DNA of 64,000 nucleotides from Chondrosia reniformis (taxonomy: Eukaryota; Porifera; Demospongiae; Chondrillida; Chondrillidae). This document shows, one piece after another, positions 37,301 through 49,570 of the stretch. The stretch is from NCBI GenBank assembly GCA_947172415.1, contig OX359192.1, positions 5,644,501-5,708,500 of the forward strand, in the 5' to 3' direction. The notes beneath the pieces were generated by a model that made no database searches, was not told where the DNA came from, and saw only the letters and a list, made by a program, of their open reading frames with translations. Made by a program: the position numbers and the translations under genes. Each line of letters opens with the position of its first letter. The stretch's first letter is position 1.

Positions 37301-40300
37301 TAATTTTAGCTCAGTGGCAGAGCTCTGGTTGTCATAACCAGCTGTTCTGGGTTCAATTCCCAGCTAATGCTTCTTTTGTGTTTCTCCCTCTTCATGATGT
37401 TTGAGAATGAATGTAACTACTTGCAGTATGATTATCCCTTCCATTATTCATGTACTTACATGTACCTGTTTAAAACTACAGCATCGTACACAGCCCAGAG
37501 GTTATCCAACACAAACTGAACAAAGAGCGGCTTCTTCCCCTTTGACTGAGCTCCTTTGTAAATTCTCCTAGTTTTAGTGTTAAGGTAGAAATCTCCCCAA
37601 AGTGTTTTCTTTAAGATGGTAGCATTCATTCCAAGCTTTTTAGCATATATCTCTGCAAACTGACTGATACTGTAGAGAGGAGAAATATCTACACATAAGC
37701 AACATGCTATTTATATCTGAACACTGTGTTGACTATCTATAAATATGTGCATTCTTATGTATAATGTAAAGTTACTATATATGTCCCTTGCTAATACATT
37801 TGAGGTACTTGTGTACTGACTATCTACACATAAGTACCTCAAATGTATCAGCAAGATACATGTATGGTAAACTTAGGCCATTATAGTTGTACATAAGAAT
37901 GCACATATTTACATATAACATCACAGAAAATATCACAAGGGGAGGGCAATATAGTGTGGACAAGATCAACCACTTCCTAGAACATTCATCTGAATAATCC
38001 TGCCACAGACAAATACCTCATACAGTACAAATAAAAAAAGGTAACGCTTTTTGTCGGTTAACGTTAGTCGATTTTTCTTTAGCGTTTACCCTCTATCGTT
38101 TATTAAAATATCCTATCGGTTAGCGTTTAATGGTTATCGTTTATCGGTCAGCTTTTAGCCCTTAGCGTTTAACTTTTACCGTTATCTTTTTTTTGATCTG
38201 TACTGTAGTGTGGTCTACATCACACATGCACATTAACATACCTGAAGCCCCACCCATCAATAGCAGAGGCAAATATTATGTTTCCTTGGTCTGGGTAGAA
38301 GTAGAGAGCAGAGTCATCTCTCTCATGGAGACCTGTACTCCAGTCGTAGACAACATCTTCCTCCTCCACTGGACTGGTATCACAAGACACTTGTGGTTTG
38401 GAAATGCTTTCTTGTGTGGAGACAGATTCCATTAAATGAGTAGTGTACAGGGAGCCAGTCACAGCATTAATCTAACAAGAATCCACACCACATGAATAAT
38501 CTAATACAACATTTTTCAACATGCTACATCTACTTTAGAGTAAAATCCTATAGGGAACTAAACCTAGTGAGAGCTTTGGATGAGGATATGAGAGTTTTTT
38601 CCTTCTTCTTTTTCTCTGCTGGGCCAGACAGCTCTTTCTGGGAATTCCACCCTTCATCAGTGACACTAGGAATCTTTGTCTTCTTCTTGGTCTTTGTGAG
38701 TCCTTGGCTCATGTACGTAGATCATCAGTTTTAAAATTAGGAAACACCCAGCTCACCTACCTGTTCCAGAACCTTCTGAAGATGAAGGAATGCCTCCATT
38801 GGTGTTAGCTTCTTCTCAACTATGAGTCTGTCCATCTTATTGAGTACTAAACATGGCTTTATACCTTCCATCCAGGCCTAGTGTACACCAACGAGAAGGC
38901 AGGCACAGCTCAAGGACACCCAATTCTCAGAAACACAGATACTGGTATGCATTATACTGGATACATACTACTAGCGTGTCTGTGTACCAACACCAAGTTT
39001 TAGCTTCATATGTCTTTGTCTGCTAGAGTTAAAACACTAAATTTACATCAAATTGCAGCATAACAAGCTGAAATGAAAGGTAGAGCGTTTTACTTTTTAT
39101 TAAATTTTCTTAAACCCATAGGATACCAAAATGGGTGCGTCTGTGAGTACCGTCTGTGAGTACCAACAAAATGGTATATAGCTTCAAATTATTAGAGTCC
39201 TTAGTTATCATTGTGCACAACTAAAGTTTCTAAGTACACAATGAGAAGACAGTCTAATCTGTAACCATAGCAACCACAACTGTTCTTACTTGTTGTAGCA
39301 CAACCTGTGTTTGTGGACAGACACCTTCGACTACATCAACAACAACAATAGCACCATCACACAGCCTCACTGCCGTTGAAACCTGGATTGATCAGGTATG
39401 TACCTTTGGTCACATGACAGTCACATGTTACATAAGCCATGTTTATACACGTACCTCACTAGAGAAATCTACATGTCCTGGTGAATCAATCAGATTAATT
39501 AAATTATCTTCATTATCTAAAATATTTATTATAAATGTAAGTTGGTATGGAGCAAAGCTTATACAAAACAAAATATCAAAGTACTATACTACATACAAGT
39601 AGAGAAGAACAACTAGAGAAGACTTGTATACTCATCAAGGATGATTCCCTTAGCTAATCATATAGGCTATTAGTACAAGTTGCAGATGGAGCACTGCTGT
39701 GGCAATTGTAGCTCAATATCACCTCAATTTATTCATGTATTAATTGGTGTGTTCGCTACTCATGCACATCAATAATATACTTGTGAACGGCCAGATTAAT
39801 AGAATAATATTGACACAAATGGCATGTTGCTAATTAATAAACACATTGTGGAATATGAATGATACCTTATTTGGTAATTTACCTTTTTGATAATGTAGTG
39901 CAATTGCACTGGACTTCATTGTTATTCCTCTTCGCTGCTCATCCTCTCTGCTGTCCATGTACCTCATCTTGCCCACCATTCGAGGTGTTATGATTCCATT
40001 ACTAGCCACTAGTGCATCGGCTAGTGTAGTTTTACCTACATACATGTGATGAGGAGGGTGTAGGGAGGGTGGCTAGGTGGATGGTTAGAGGTGTAGGGAG
40101 GGTGGCTAGGTGGATGGTTAGAGGTGTAGGGAGGGTGGCTAGGTGGATGGTTAGAGGTGTAGGGAGGGTGGCTAGGTGGATGGTTAGAGGTGTAGGGAGG
40201 GTGGCTAGGTGGATGGTTAGAGGTGTAGGGAGGGTGGCTAGGTGGATGGTTAGAGGTGTAGGGAGGGTGGCTAGGTGGATGGTTAGAGGTGTAGGGAGGG

Positions 40301-40402
40301 TGGATGTACGATACGCTTACCATGATCCACATGAGCCAAGATACAAATGTTTCGAATATTCTTTGGGTTACTCTGTAGGGTGCTGTATGCCTTGGTCGCC
40401 AT
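34346..40402 (-). CDS. EFL1: Elongation factor-like GTPase 1
   Basis: Exon 1 (40402-40321) encodes [20 protein letters not shown] and AHVDHG. Exon 2 (40035-39893) completes the P-loop with [14 protein letters not shown] and has the switch I RGITMKSS. Further exons at about 39.5-38.8 kb give the [11 protein letters not shown]3 motif and the NKMD G4 motif. Exons at 38.4-36.2 kb cover the EFL1-specific insertion ([49 protein letters not shown]). The last exon (about 36150-34346) is one long frame covering domains II-V and ends [18 protein letters not shown], typical of EFL1. Family knowledge: with SBDS it releases eIF6 from nascent 60S subunits in the cytoplasm. Intron 1 is almost wholly a 33-bp minisatellite. 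Confidence 0.95.
37300..37375 (+). repeat. tRNA-derived SINE-like sequence, copy 1
   Basis: Has Pol III-type boxes: TAGCTCAGTGGCAGAGC (A box) and GGGTTCAATTCCC (B box), with an anticodon-like hairpin CTGGT...ACCAG. There is no proper acceptor stem, so it is not a functional tRNA. It matches 43795-43890. It is intronic in EFL1. Confidence 0.7.
37741..37910. repeat. Large palindrome (MITE-like hairpin) in EFL1 intron
   Basis: The left arm begins AAATATGTGCATTCTTATGT and the right arm ends as its complement at 37910. The inner arms ACATTTGAGGTACTTGTGTA and TACACATAAGTACCTCAAAT also pair. The whole is a ~170-bp imperfect palindrome. Confidence 0.85.
38040..38188 (+). repeat. Degenerate TTAGCGTTTA-type repeat
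   Basis: About ten irregularly spaced variants of TTA(G/T)CGTTTA and CGGTTA(A/G)CG occur in 150 bp within an EFL1 intron. The stretch is CpG-rich compared with its surroundings. Confidence 0.7.
38503..38715 (+). repeat. Dispersed ~220-bp repeat, copy 4 (near full length)
   Basis: Contains all family blocks from TTTTTCAACATGCTACATCT through CCTATAGGGAACTAAACC, GTGAGAGCTTTGGATGAGGA, GGGAATTCCACCCTTCATCA and ATCTTTGTCTTCTTC to GTGAGTCCTTGGCTCATGTA. It lies in an EFL1 intron and is close to copy 8. Confidence 0.9.
40052..40307. repeat. 33-bp minisatellite filling EFL1 intron 1
   Basis: About 7.7 nearly identical 33-bp units containing GGTGTAGGGAGGGTGGCTAG fill the 285-bp intron between EFL1 exons 1 and 2. 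Because the unit is a multiple of three, it gives spurious open frames on both strands. Confidence 0.95.
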
Positions 40403-40471
40403 TTGTAAAATAAATCGAAGCTATTTGGCTTAGTAACTTTTCCTTTTTTCTATTTCGTAACTAGATCCAAA
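40403..40471. promoter_or_regulatory. Divergent promoter EFL1/SCAPER
   Basis: Only 69 bp separate the two start codons, so transcription of both genes must begin within or overlap this interval. It is inferred from geometry; no TATA box is seen. Confidence 0.6.
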
Positions 40472-43400
40472 ATGGCGAGTAGTTACGATGTAGTTTCTAG
40501 ATCTGATGGAAGCGAGACACAGAGCATTTCTTCAGAAACACTTTCTCTGAGATTAAGCCAGGCAGTCAATGATACAGTTGGTAGCGAAGCCTTTTACAGT
40601 GCACTCAACGAAGACGCTTGCATGGTGGCCGCGGAAGAGTGGCGACAAGCTGACAGAGGCGTCAGACACTCTGCTAGGAAGGAGGACCAGCAGGCGAGGT
40701 ACTGGTCGTACCTGTTTGATAACCTTCACAGAGTGGTTGACGAGATTTACTGTACCTGCGAGGCTGACCAAAGTTCAGTTGAGTGTGAAGTAAGAAATGA
40801 GACGAGCCGCGGGTCATGCATTGTGTCGTTTTGTTCATTGAGAGAGTGCAATAATTATTTTCACAAATGTAGGAAGTAATTATGACTCTGGAAGTCTGTA
40901 AGAAGGACTTTGAGACATTGATGAGGCAAATAGAAAAGTCAACATATGCCAGACCACTCCCCCAAGTCCCCGCCTCTAAAAGGTCATCAATCTCAGTCGT
41001 GTGTTACTTGGACTTTGCATTATTGTGTCTTTTCATTTATCCATGTTAGGTCTCCCTCATTGAACTGGAATGTAGGTAATTCTCCTATTTCTAGCAGGCC
41101 ATCTTCAATTGCTTCTGATGATCCGCAAAATGTGCCGGGTGTACATCGAAGGAGGATAGAGTTCCCCAAGGCTGGCACAGGAGAAGAAGCAGCTCCTCTT
41201 GCTGAAGGAGAGGATTCGAGGGAGCCTACACCTATTGGGACCTTGTTCTCAACACATGGATTAGATATCACCCTTCCTGTTACCTTGGTAACCAATGACC
41301 CTCGAGCAGTGGATAGAAATACCAGATGTGAGCAGTTTTCAAATCCTGATCCAAACCTTGCGGCTTCCATCCCGATTGTGAGAAGATCACATGGGGGCAA
41401 GGTACACGTCTGTGTTGACAGTTGTGCCCCAGCAGGTTACCATGGAAATGCCACTCATGGGAAATTGGAAAGTGACTTCCAGGATGAAAAGACAGAATCC
41501 CTTGGTGGTGGCTGGGAAGTGGTACAGAGTAAGAGGAGGAAGAAGAAAGGAAGAGAAGATGCAAAGGGTTTGGGAGTAGGTGATAAAGGAAGTGATGCTG
41601 GTAGCAGGTCAAAAGTTGCTGAGGGACCTCAAGGGGACATTGAGACATCTCATAAGAGTAGCAGTACATTGCCAGCTAGTGATACAAAGGGAGGGGAGGA
41701 GACGCAGGGATTGGCTCTGCGTACACCTCCTTCAGAAGTGCAGTGCTTTCTAGAGACAAATGAATCTGATTCCTACCTCAATCCTGATGGTAGCAGTTCA
41801 TTGATGGACAGACTGGCCTGTAGTGATGGAGCAATTGACATGTTTCAGACTGAGGATGGTGAAGATGTTAGATACCTGGACCACCAGAGGGCGACATCCT
41901 CACAAACAGACTGTGAGTTAGCTATTTCCAAGTTTTTTTGTTGTTAATTTGTATCAATATTTCTCTTAGATATAATCATACCTACTTTAGCTAAATCTCC
42001 AGCCAAACTCTACCAGCTACACCAGAAACTCTCTTCTCCTCAAAGAAGGAAACTCATTGATAGTCTTGAATCCAGGAAGTTACTTGAGGAGAAACTGGTA
42101 TGTTCAATAATTAGTACGTAATAGGTGGAATTCCCATAAACAACCGTCTGACCCAGTGGAGAAGAAGGAAGAGAAGGAGAAGGAGGAGAAAATCTTGTAT
42201 CCTCATCCAAAGCTCTCACTAGCTTTAGTTCTTTATGGGCCTTTACTCTAAAGTATGTAAATGTAGCATGTTAAATGGTGTGTGATGTATGTTGGGTGTC
42301 TTGCATTGTGCTGTGCAGTGGGAAATTTTTGAAAGTTGTCAATTTTCAATTTTTGTGGGTTCATCTTAGTGAAAATGTAACTTAATGAGATGGAGCCCAA
42401 CTCTTGTAAAAATTAAAACCACCAGACAGTGTTCCAAAGAAAATTTACATCTGCATGTGAAAATGTTCTACAATTGTCCACAATTTGTCTTGTCTTTCTT
42501 TCCTGTAGGCCAAGGCACAGCAGCAGAGAGATAAACTGCAGGAAGAAAAGGCACAAAGACTCAGAAATATGACTGAAAAGGTAAAGTAGTGATAAAGTAT
42601 AGAGAAAGGTAAAGTAGGGAAATTAGTGGACCATTTTTGTTGTTGCATTAGATTTCAGAAGTAAAACAAACTAGAGATTCGGAAATAGAGAGAAGAAGAA
42701 TATTTATGATGGAAAAGTTTCAAAAGGCAAAGACCCTTAGAGATTCTTACATTCAAGAGATTGTTCGGAAGGCCCAGACAGAAGCAACAAAGAAGAATGA
42801 AATTGCTTTTATCAACACCCTAGAAGCTCAAAACAAACGCATGGAAGTTCTGGAGAGACACTTGGGGCACGAAGCTAGATTGCATGGCCTCCAGGAGCAC
42901 AGACTGAGGAAGAAGGAGGAACAGCTAGCCAAGGAAGAAGCAGCTCAGGAGAGAAGACGAACACGCGAAGCAGAGAGAAAAGCTAGAATGCTAGAGCTAC
43001 ATTACAAAAGACAAGAGCAAGAGGCCAAGAGGGAACAGAGACTGTTTGAACGGGAGCGAGCCAGAGAAGAGGCAGCCAAGGAGAAGGCCAAGTGAAGATT
43101 GCATGTGCTATCTGTTCTAAGTGCCTCTACCTACTGAACACATGTACTGCTATGTGCAGGGAGAGAGAACGCAAGTTAGTGGCAGTGCAGACAGCCCAGC
43201 AGTCTTCTGTGGAAGAGCTGGAACGCAAGATACAGATAAAGCACACAGAATATGCTAAGAGGTACGACATGCAGTTGGAACAGATTAGAGAAAAAGCTGC
43301 TCTAACATCAAAGCACGTATCAGAAGATTCTCTGAGAGTGACTCCCTTTGAAAAACGACAATGGTGTAAACTGTGTCAAGTTAAGGTTGGTCTGTATAGC

Positions 43401-46400
43401 ATATGATTTGACTTGTTGCCATTTTTACCTACAAATAGATAATATCAGAACTTTATATGGTGACACATTTGAGGAGTAAACGCCATCAAGAAGCTATGGC
43501 CTCTCTCAAGGAAAACGTGAGTTGCATTTAGCCTAACTGGATTCATATGGCAGTCATGTGACATCCATGTGACAGGCACCTGACTCCTCTGTTATTGTGG
43601 AGATGGAAGATGATGCAGACCTAAGTAGGACTGTATACCATGAGATCATTGACAAGCTGAAGGTCAACAAGAAGAGAGTGAAGAAGCTGCGTAGTCGAAT
43701 GGCCAACAGGTACAGCAGACAGTATATATGGATAACTAAACTGATAACCAAACCACAAGTATTCATTGTCAAAAACAATGAAGAGGGAAACCCACAATAG
43801 AAATATTTGCTTTGAAATTGAACCCAGGACAGCTGGTTATGGCCACCAGTGCTCTGCCACTGAGCTACAATTGCTACAGCAATGCTAAATATATGCCTCC
43901 CTCTCAAATCAACTGTACAAACAAATTAATAAATCATTAACTAATGAAAGTGGTTATTTAATTATAAAGCCAGATCAATCTGACTGACTACGTGTACACA
44001 GTATTAGTACATGTTTGCATGTGTATATACTGTACATGTGTTCATTATATAGAGTAAACATCACACTGCCCTACAATTGTGTACTATGTATACGTGGTTG
44101 AATGTATATGAACTTGAAGGTGTTCATTACATTTTCAGTTCAAATGATTCCTGATGTTTCTTTAATTTGGCCTCCCTCCACAAAGCATTGTCTTTAATTA
44201 CATTGAAATATAAAATTTCATGATATTCCTTATCACTGGTTATGTGCATAATTGTCCCAAGTGGTTATGTAAATGATATAGTAGACTTTGGTGGGCTACA
44301 TGACATGTACACAAGGACTCACTAAAGATCAACAAAAAGATAAAGATTCCAGGGTCACCGATGAAGGGTAGGATTCCCAGAAAGAGCTGTCTGACCCAGT
44401 GGAGAGGTAGAAGGAGAAAACTCTTGTATCCTCATCCAAAGCTCTCACTAGGTTTAGTTCCCTATAGGATTTTACTCTAAAGTAGATGTAGCATATTGAA
44501 AAGTGTTGTGATTCATGCAATACTGAACTCACTTTTGAATGTTGATGATCTATAGCTTCTTTAATTTGTACTTCAGGACGAAGCAACAGAGCGAGATAAC
44601 AGATTCCTATGTGAAGAAGGTGTTGGCCGAATCTGACATTTCAAAATTGCATTCTGAAGTAAAGGGAAAACTACAAAAGCTTTTGAAGGATCTTAGAAAG
44701 CAATTGGATACTTGTGGAAATGCTCCTTGGTCACCTAGCAACGCCCTTCCAATGGAGAAAACACTCGGTGAACTGATGAGATCTATAAAAGGGAAGACAC
44801 TGGTGGAACAAGTCATCTTTGGTAGACTTGGTGGTCTCTCCATCATATCTTGTGCTTTGTCACGACTCACAGCAGTGGAAAATGGAAGGAAGCCACCAAC
44901 TCCACCTAAGTATGTTCTCTTGGACATTTAACCTATGTATGTCCTTCATGTTTTAGATAAATCATTTGCTTGTTATCATCTTACATATAGGACTATTCTG
45001 TTGCTTTCAAGTGTGTTTTGTGTAGCTTGTGAAGGTTGTCAAGAGAATTGCATTAGAAGTGTGGAAAAAAATCACTTGCAACCTGTTATTGACATGCTAA
45101 TGCAAGTATACCTGGTAAGTGAGGCGGAATATCTGCTCCAGAACCCTGATCCTCTCTCTTCCCTCTCCCTTACCTCTAACTACCCTCTCCCTCTCCTTCT
45201 TTCTCTCACTACCCTCTCCCTTTCCTTCTTTCTCTCGCTACCCTCTCCCTCTCACTACCCTCTCCCTCTCACTACCCTCTCCCTCTCACTACCCTCTCCC
45301 TCTCACTACCCTCTCCCTCTCACTACCCTCTCCCTCTCACTACCCTCTTCTGGCCCTTCACTTGTAAATTTAGTGTACCACTCCCTGTTTATATATTTCC
45401 TTATTTGGTGAAAGGTCACCACGAAATGGTGTGTTTACTAGATGCATATTCAGTTTTTCAAACCATTTTCACTATTCCAATTGTTTTGGTGACTTTATGG
45501 TTGACTGATTTCTGGTTCCATAGCAACACATCCACGAAATCTCAGAAGTACAAATTGCATATACCAAAGAGAAAGTAAAATCATCTCAGGATAGGCTGAA
45601 ATTGCTCTCTACCTTGCTCAAAAGCCTTGCTGTGGTCTTCAGCACATTAGCTCAAGCAGGAATTGACAGTATTCCAAGTGACGATAGAATGGTTTTTGAT
45701 CCAATCAAGTAGGTGACAAATATAAGCACTCCTCCACCCTCCCCCTCACTGCCACTCCTCCACCCTCCCCCTCACTGCCACTCCTCCACCCTCCCCCTCA
45801 CTGCCACTCCTCCACCCTCCCCCTCACTGCCACTCCTCCACCCTCCCCCTCACTGCCACTCCTCCACCCTCTCCCTCACTGACATTTGTCAAATATATCC
45901 TTTCATCCTGTCTGCTCTCATATAGTTATTTGGTAGCCATGGGAGTTCTAGAAAGCATGTCTGCAAGTTTTTCTCCTGTGTGTGGTCCTCTTGATGATCA
46001 GATACTCGCTGAGTTGCTTCTTTCTTCCGTAAACCTGCTAATTGGCATATCTGCTACACTGCACCTGAAGTACGTATGTTTGAAAATTTTGATTTTGAAT
46101 AAGCCACTGCTTTAGAGTTTTGTTGCAGTGGTACTATAAGAATTAATGTTAATCAATATGCTTATGCACTGTGTGCTTCTCTACTTGTGTGTTTGTATGT
46201 TTGTGTTTTTTAATCACATTATTGTTTGTCTTTGTAGGAAATCAGATGTCTTCTCTCCAAAAGTTCCAGATGAATTTTCCAATTTTTTGGATGTTTTACA
46301 AAGGACAGAGCTCTTTGGTGTACCAACTCTTTTGTATGCCATTTTGCTCCATGCTGGCCCTCCCAGACACTCCACTACTCCACCCATTCTACCAAGTCAC

Positions 46401-49400
46401 ACCCTTGCAATTGCAATGGCAGCTGTAAAACTCATCAATAACTGCTTCCTTATCCAACTTAATGTAGTTCAGGTAAGGAAGAGCACCTGATCCAGTTAAT
46501 GGGACAATATGTATCACAAAATGTCCAGTGTTCTGTGCTTCATCATTGTTCTTTGTTTCTATTGATAGAGTTGTCTTGGTGATGAAAGTTTATCTGTACA
46601 ATTTAGAGGAATCACAAGCTACCTTATATGGTGAAGTCTTTCATTCTATTTGGGTATATGGCAGTTGAAAAATAGTAGACATATAGACTTTAAATGCTAA
46701 ATCATGTGATTTTCCCCGCCTCCCAAAGGAGTAAATGAGCTATAAAGGGCAGAACTAAAGTGGGAACCATAGTCTCCCCTTTGCCACTTAAAAAGATAGC
46801 TGAGCCATAGATAGTTGGTTCTTTCTACTTGCAACTCTTATCATATCATACTGTACACATATAGAAATTGTAATATTCCTTATCTCTGGTTGTATGCAAT
46901 GTTTCAGTTTAAGTACTTGTGGTTTCATTATCACTTTGATTAATAATCTATTCATTGTACAGGCACTGCAAAGAACACAACAATGAACAGCTGCTTCAAG
47001 AGCTAATTGTGGCAGCTGGATATTTCTGTGTACTTAATCCCCACAACCAGGTAGGTAGGAGGTGATTGTATCAATCAAGCTTGGGTCTGTGCACAGAATA
47101 GTCTACAACACCACTTCCTAGACAATATGGTTGATATCAATATGAGGCTAAAGAAATAATTAGAATAGACTATTTCCTGGACCTATTGGGAAATTCTATG
47201 GAGTTTTGGATGAGAATAATTTCATACCAATTTCTCTGCCTTTTTCCACTGGGCTAGTCCGCTGTTTCTGGGAATTCCACCTTGGAGTTACAGTACTAAT
47301 TACAGCAACATTTCTAATAAAGTGCAATCTGTTCATAGTTGCAAAAGACTAACCATGTCACACTTAGTTACAACTATGTTTATAATTATATTCATCATTC
47401 TTATATTGATGAGGGCCAAGTTGGTACATCCAAATTTGGATTGCTTAGCCTTTTATATAGTATTTATTATCATGTTGCATATATATGTACGTACATATAA
47501 TATGATTATTATATATACTGCTACTACATTAGCAAATAGAAAAGCTGCTTTACTGGTAATAGAATAAGTAATTCTTCAGATGACCCATCTCAAAGATAAG
47601 CCTGGTGCAGTTAGAAGAAATCCCCACACTGTTTGACTCAATATTGCTAGCTAGTTATATAGCATTTAGACTTTAGATTATCAGATTGAACTGGGCGTGC
47701 CAGTAGTACCAATTAGATTTGATCATGTACTAATATTCTTTCAGGTGCTGCAATCGGTTGTATTTAAGCCAGTTGTAAAGTCTGTTATGTACAGTACATA
47801 TATTATTTATTTTGATAGACAAATTCATTCTTATTCTTATCCAAAAGATAAATTTGATGCAGTTAGAAGGAATCCCTGGGCTGTTATTATTCATTCTTAT
47901 AGTATTATACAACTCTACTCTTACATATCTTTGAGATCTTTATTTTTGAGTGTTTTTATCTCAAAGATAAGTTTGGTGCAGTTACGTAGAAGAAATCCCT
48001 ATCATGTAAACTATACTCAATACCAAACTTCTTCTTGACATAAGTAAGCTGATATTTTTATCCTTCTAACCTAAAGGTCTTGCTGAAGGCGGGTAGGAGT
48101 CCAACTCTTCTACAACTTCTTTGTACTCTACCCTTTGAATACTTCAGTGATCCAAGGTAGGAAATATGTAGAAATATCACATCATTGAACTACTGACCCT
48201 ATTTTAAATGACCTTTATGTATATAAACAGAGTTAGAGAGAGAGACCAGGTGGGGCTGCGCTAAGAGTATTAGATAACTACGAGATCATCATCGGCAGAA
48301 GCATAACAGAGTAGACCGACACTCGATGACATTAGCTACCTAGATCATGCTAGCAGCAGTTACGTAGTTGATAGGCATATAATTCACTACCACATGCACA
48401 TCAGACATTAGAGAACCTCGTGTTACAACTGCAGCGTACAATTTCTCCCACCCAAAGACTTCTGTCCCCCTTCCCTCCTTTCTTAGGTACTCACATATAT
48501 AGATATACAATGTAGTTACGTGTATTCACTGGTTGTTAGCTAATAGCTACTAGCTAAAGGGACAATGTCGGGTGCAGCCTCCTATAGCATTAAGTATAAC
48601 ACGCAAAGGTAGTAAGTACCATACTTTATTTAGTTATATGGTAGCCTTAGGAGTTAAGAATTAGTTAGAATTATAGGTCTCCACTGGTTACTACTAGTGT
48701 GAAAGGCACAGGATCAGGTTTTGATATATAGTTAATTTAAAGCCTAAAAGAATATATCTTTCAAAGCAGGATGTTGAGGTTTATACTCAGGTTTTGGCCA
48801 TAACAGCCCCCCTTATATGTTAGGTATAATACAGCGTCTGTTATGTTTTGCCACCCAAGCCAATTAATAATGGTCAGATGGGTATACAGCGTACAGCATA
48901 TGGAAGAAAGTGGCATGATGGTAAAGAGCATAAGACTCACAATCGCAAAGGTAGATATATAAGCAGCAAGTATAAGAGCCGCAATGTAAGATAATAGCTA
49001 ATAAGTATAGAGCCAGGCCCCACCTGGTCCGTGCCATATTCCAAACAAACAACCTGGTAACCTAGATCATAGGGGTAACTCTTGATTCTAGATCGGGTGA
49101 CTTAAGGTATATATATATGGATAAAGATAATTATGTTAAGTAAATATATAAGTATATGGCTAAAAATGGCCACCTGGGAGATTTAATAATTAATATACGT
49201 AGATTTATTTAGCTTACTTTAGTACAAGAAATGGAAAGGCCAACTTTGTACCAAAGGAGGATACGTTTATTAGTTATCTTAAAACTATTAAGTGACCTCG
49301 TTAATGGGAAATCTCTGTTTCCTTTTGAAGGTTAAAAGACCTCCTTTTTCCAACACTTGTGGTGGCCTGTTATCAGAGTTCTGATAACAGGCACATCCTC

Positions 49401-49531
49401 ACACAAGAGATCAGCACGCAGCTGCTTATTGATTACATCAAAGTAAGTTTCTATTGTGTTTGTAGTGACAGTGTGTGTAATTTGTGTGTGTGTGTAATAG
49501 AAATGGAAGTGATAATCAAACCACAAGTATT

Positions 49532-49570
<39 letters not shown>

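Noticed and set aside
37300-37375. Functional tRNA gene
   Set aside because: A and B boxes are present, but no seven-base acceptor stem closes and the anticodon loop is not canonical; it is called SINE-like.
40036-40413. Open frames on both strands over the 33-bp array ([11 protein letters not shown] and [11 protein letters not shown] types)
   Set aside because: The repeat lies exactly between EFL1 exons 1 and 2, and the frames are made by the repeat period.
40052-45885. CRISPR-like arrays at the tandem repeats
   Set aside because: The units are contiguous without unique spacers, and the genome is eukaryotic; these are minisatellites.
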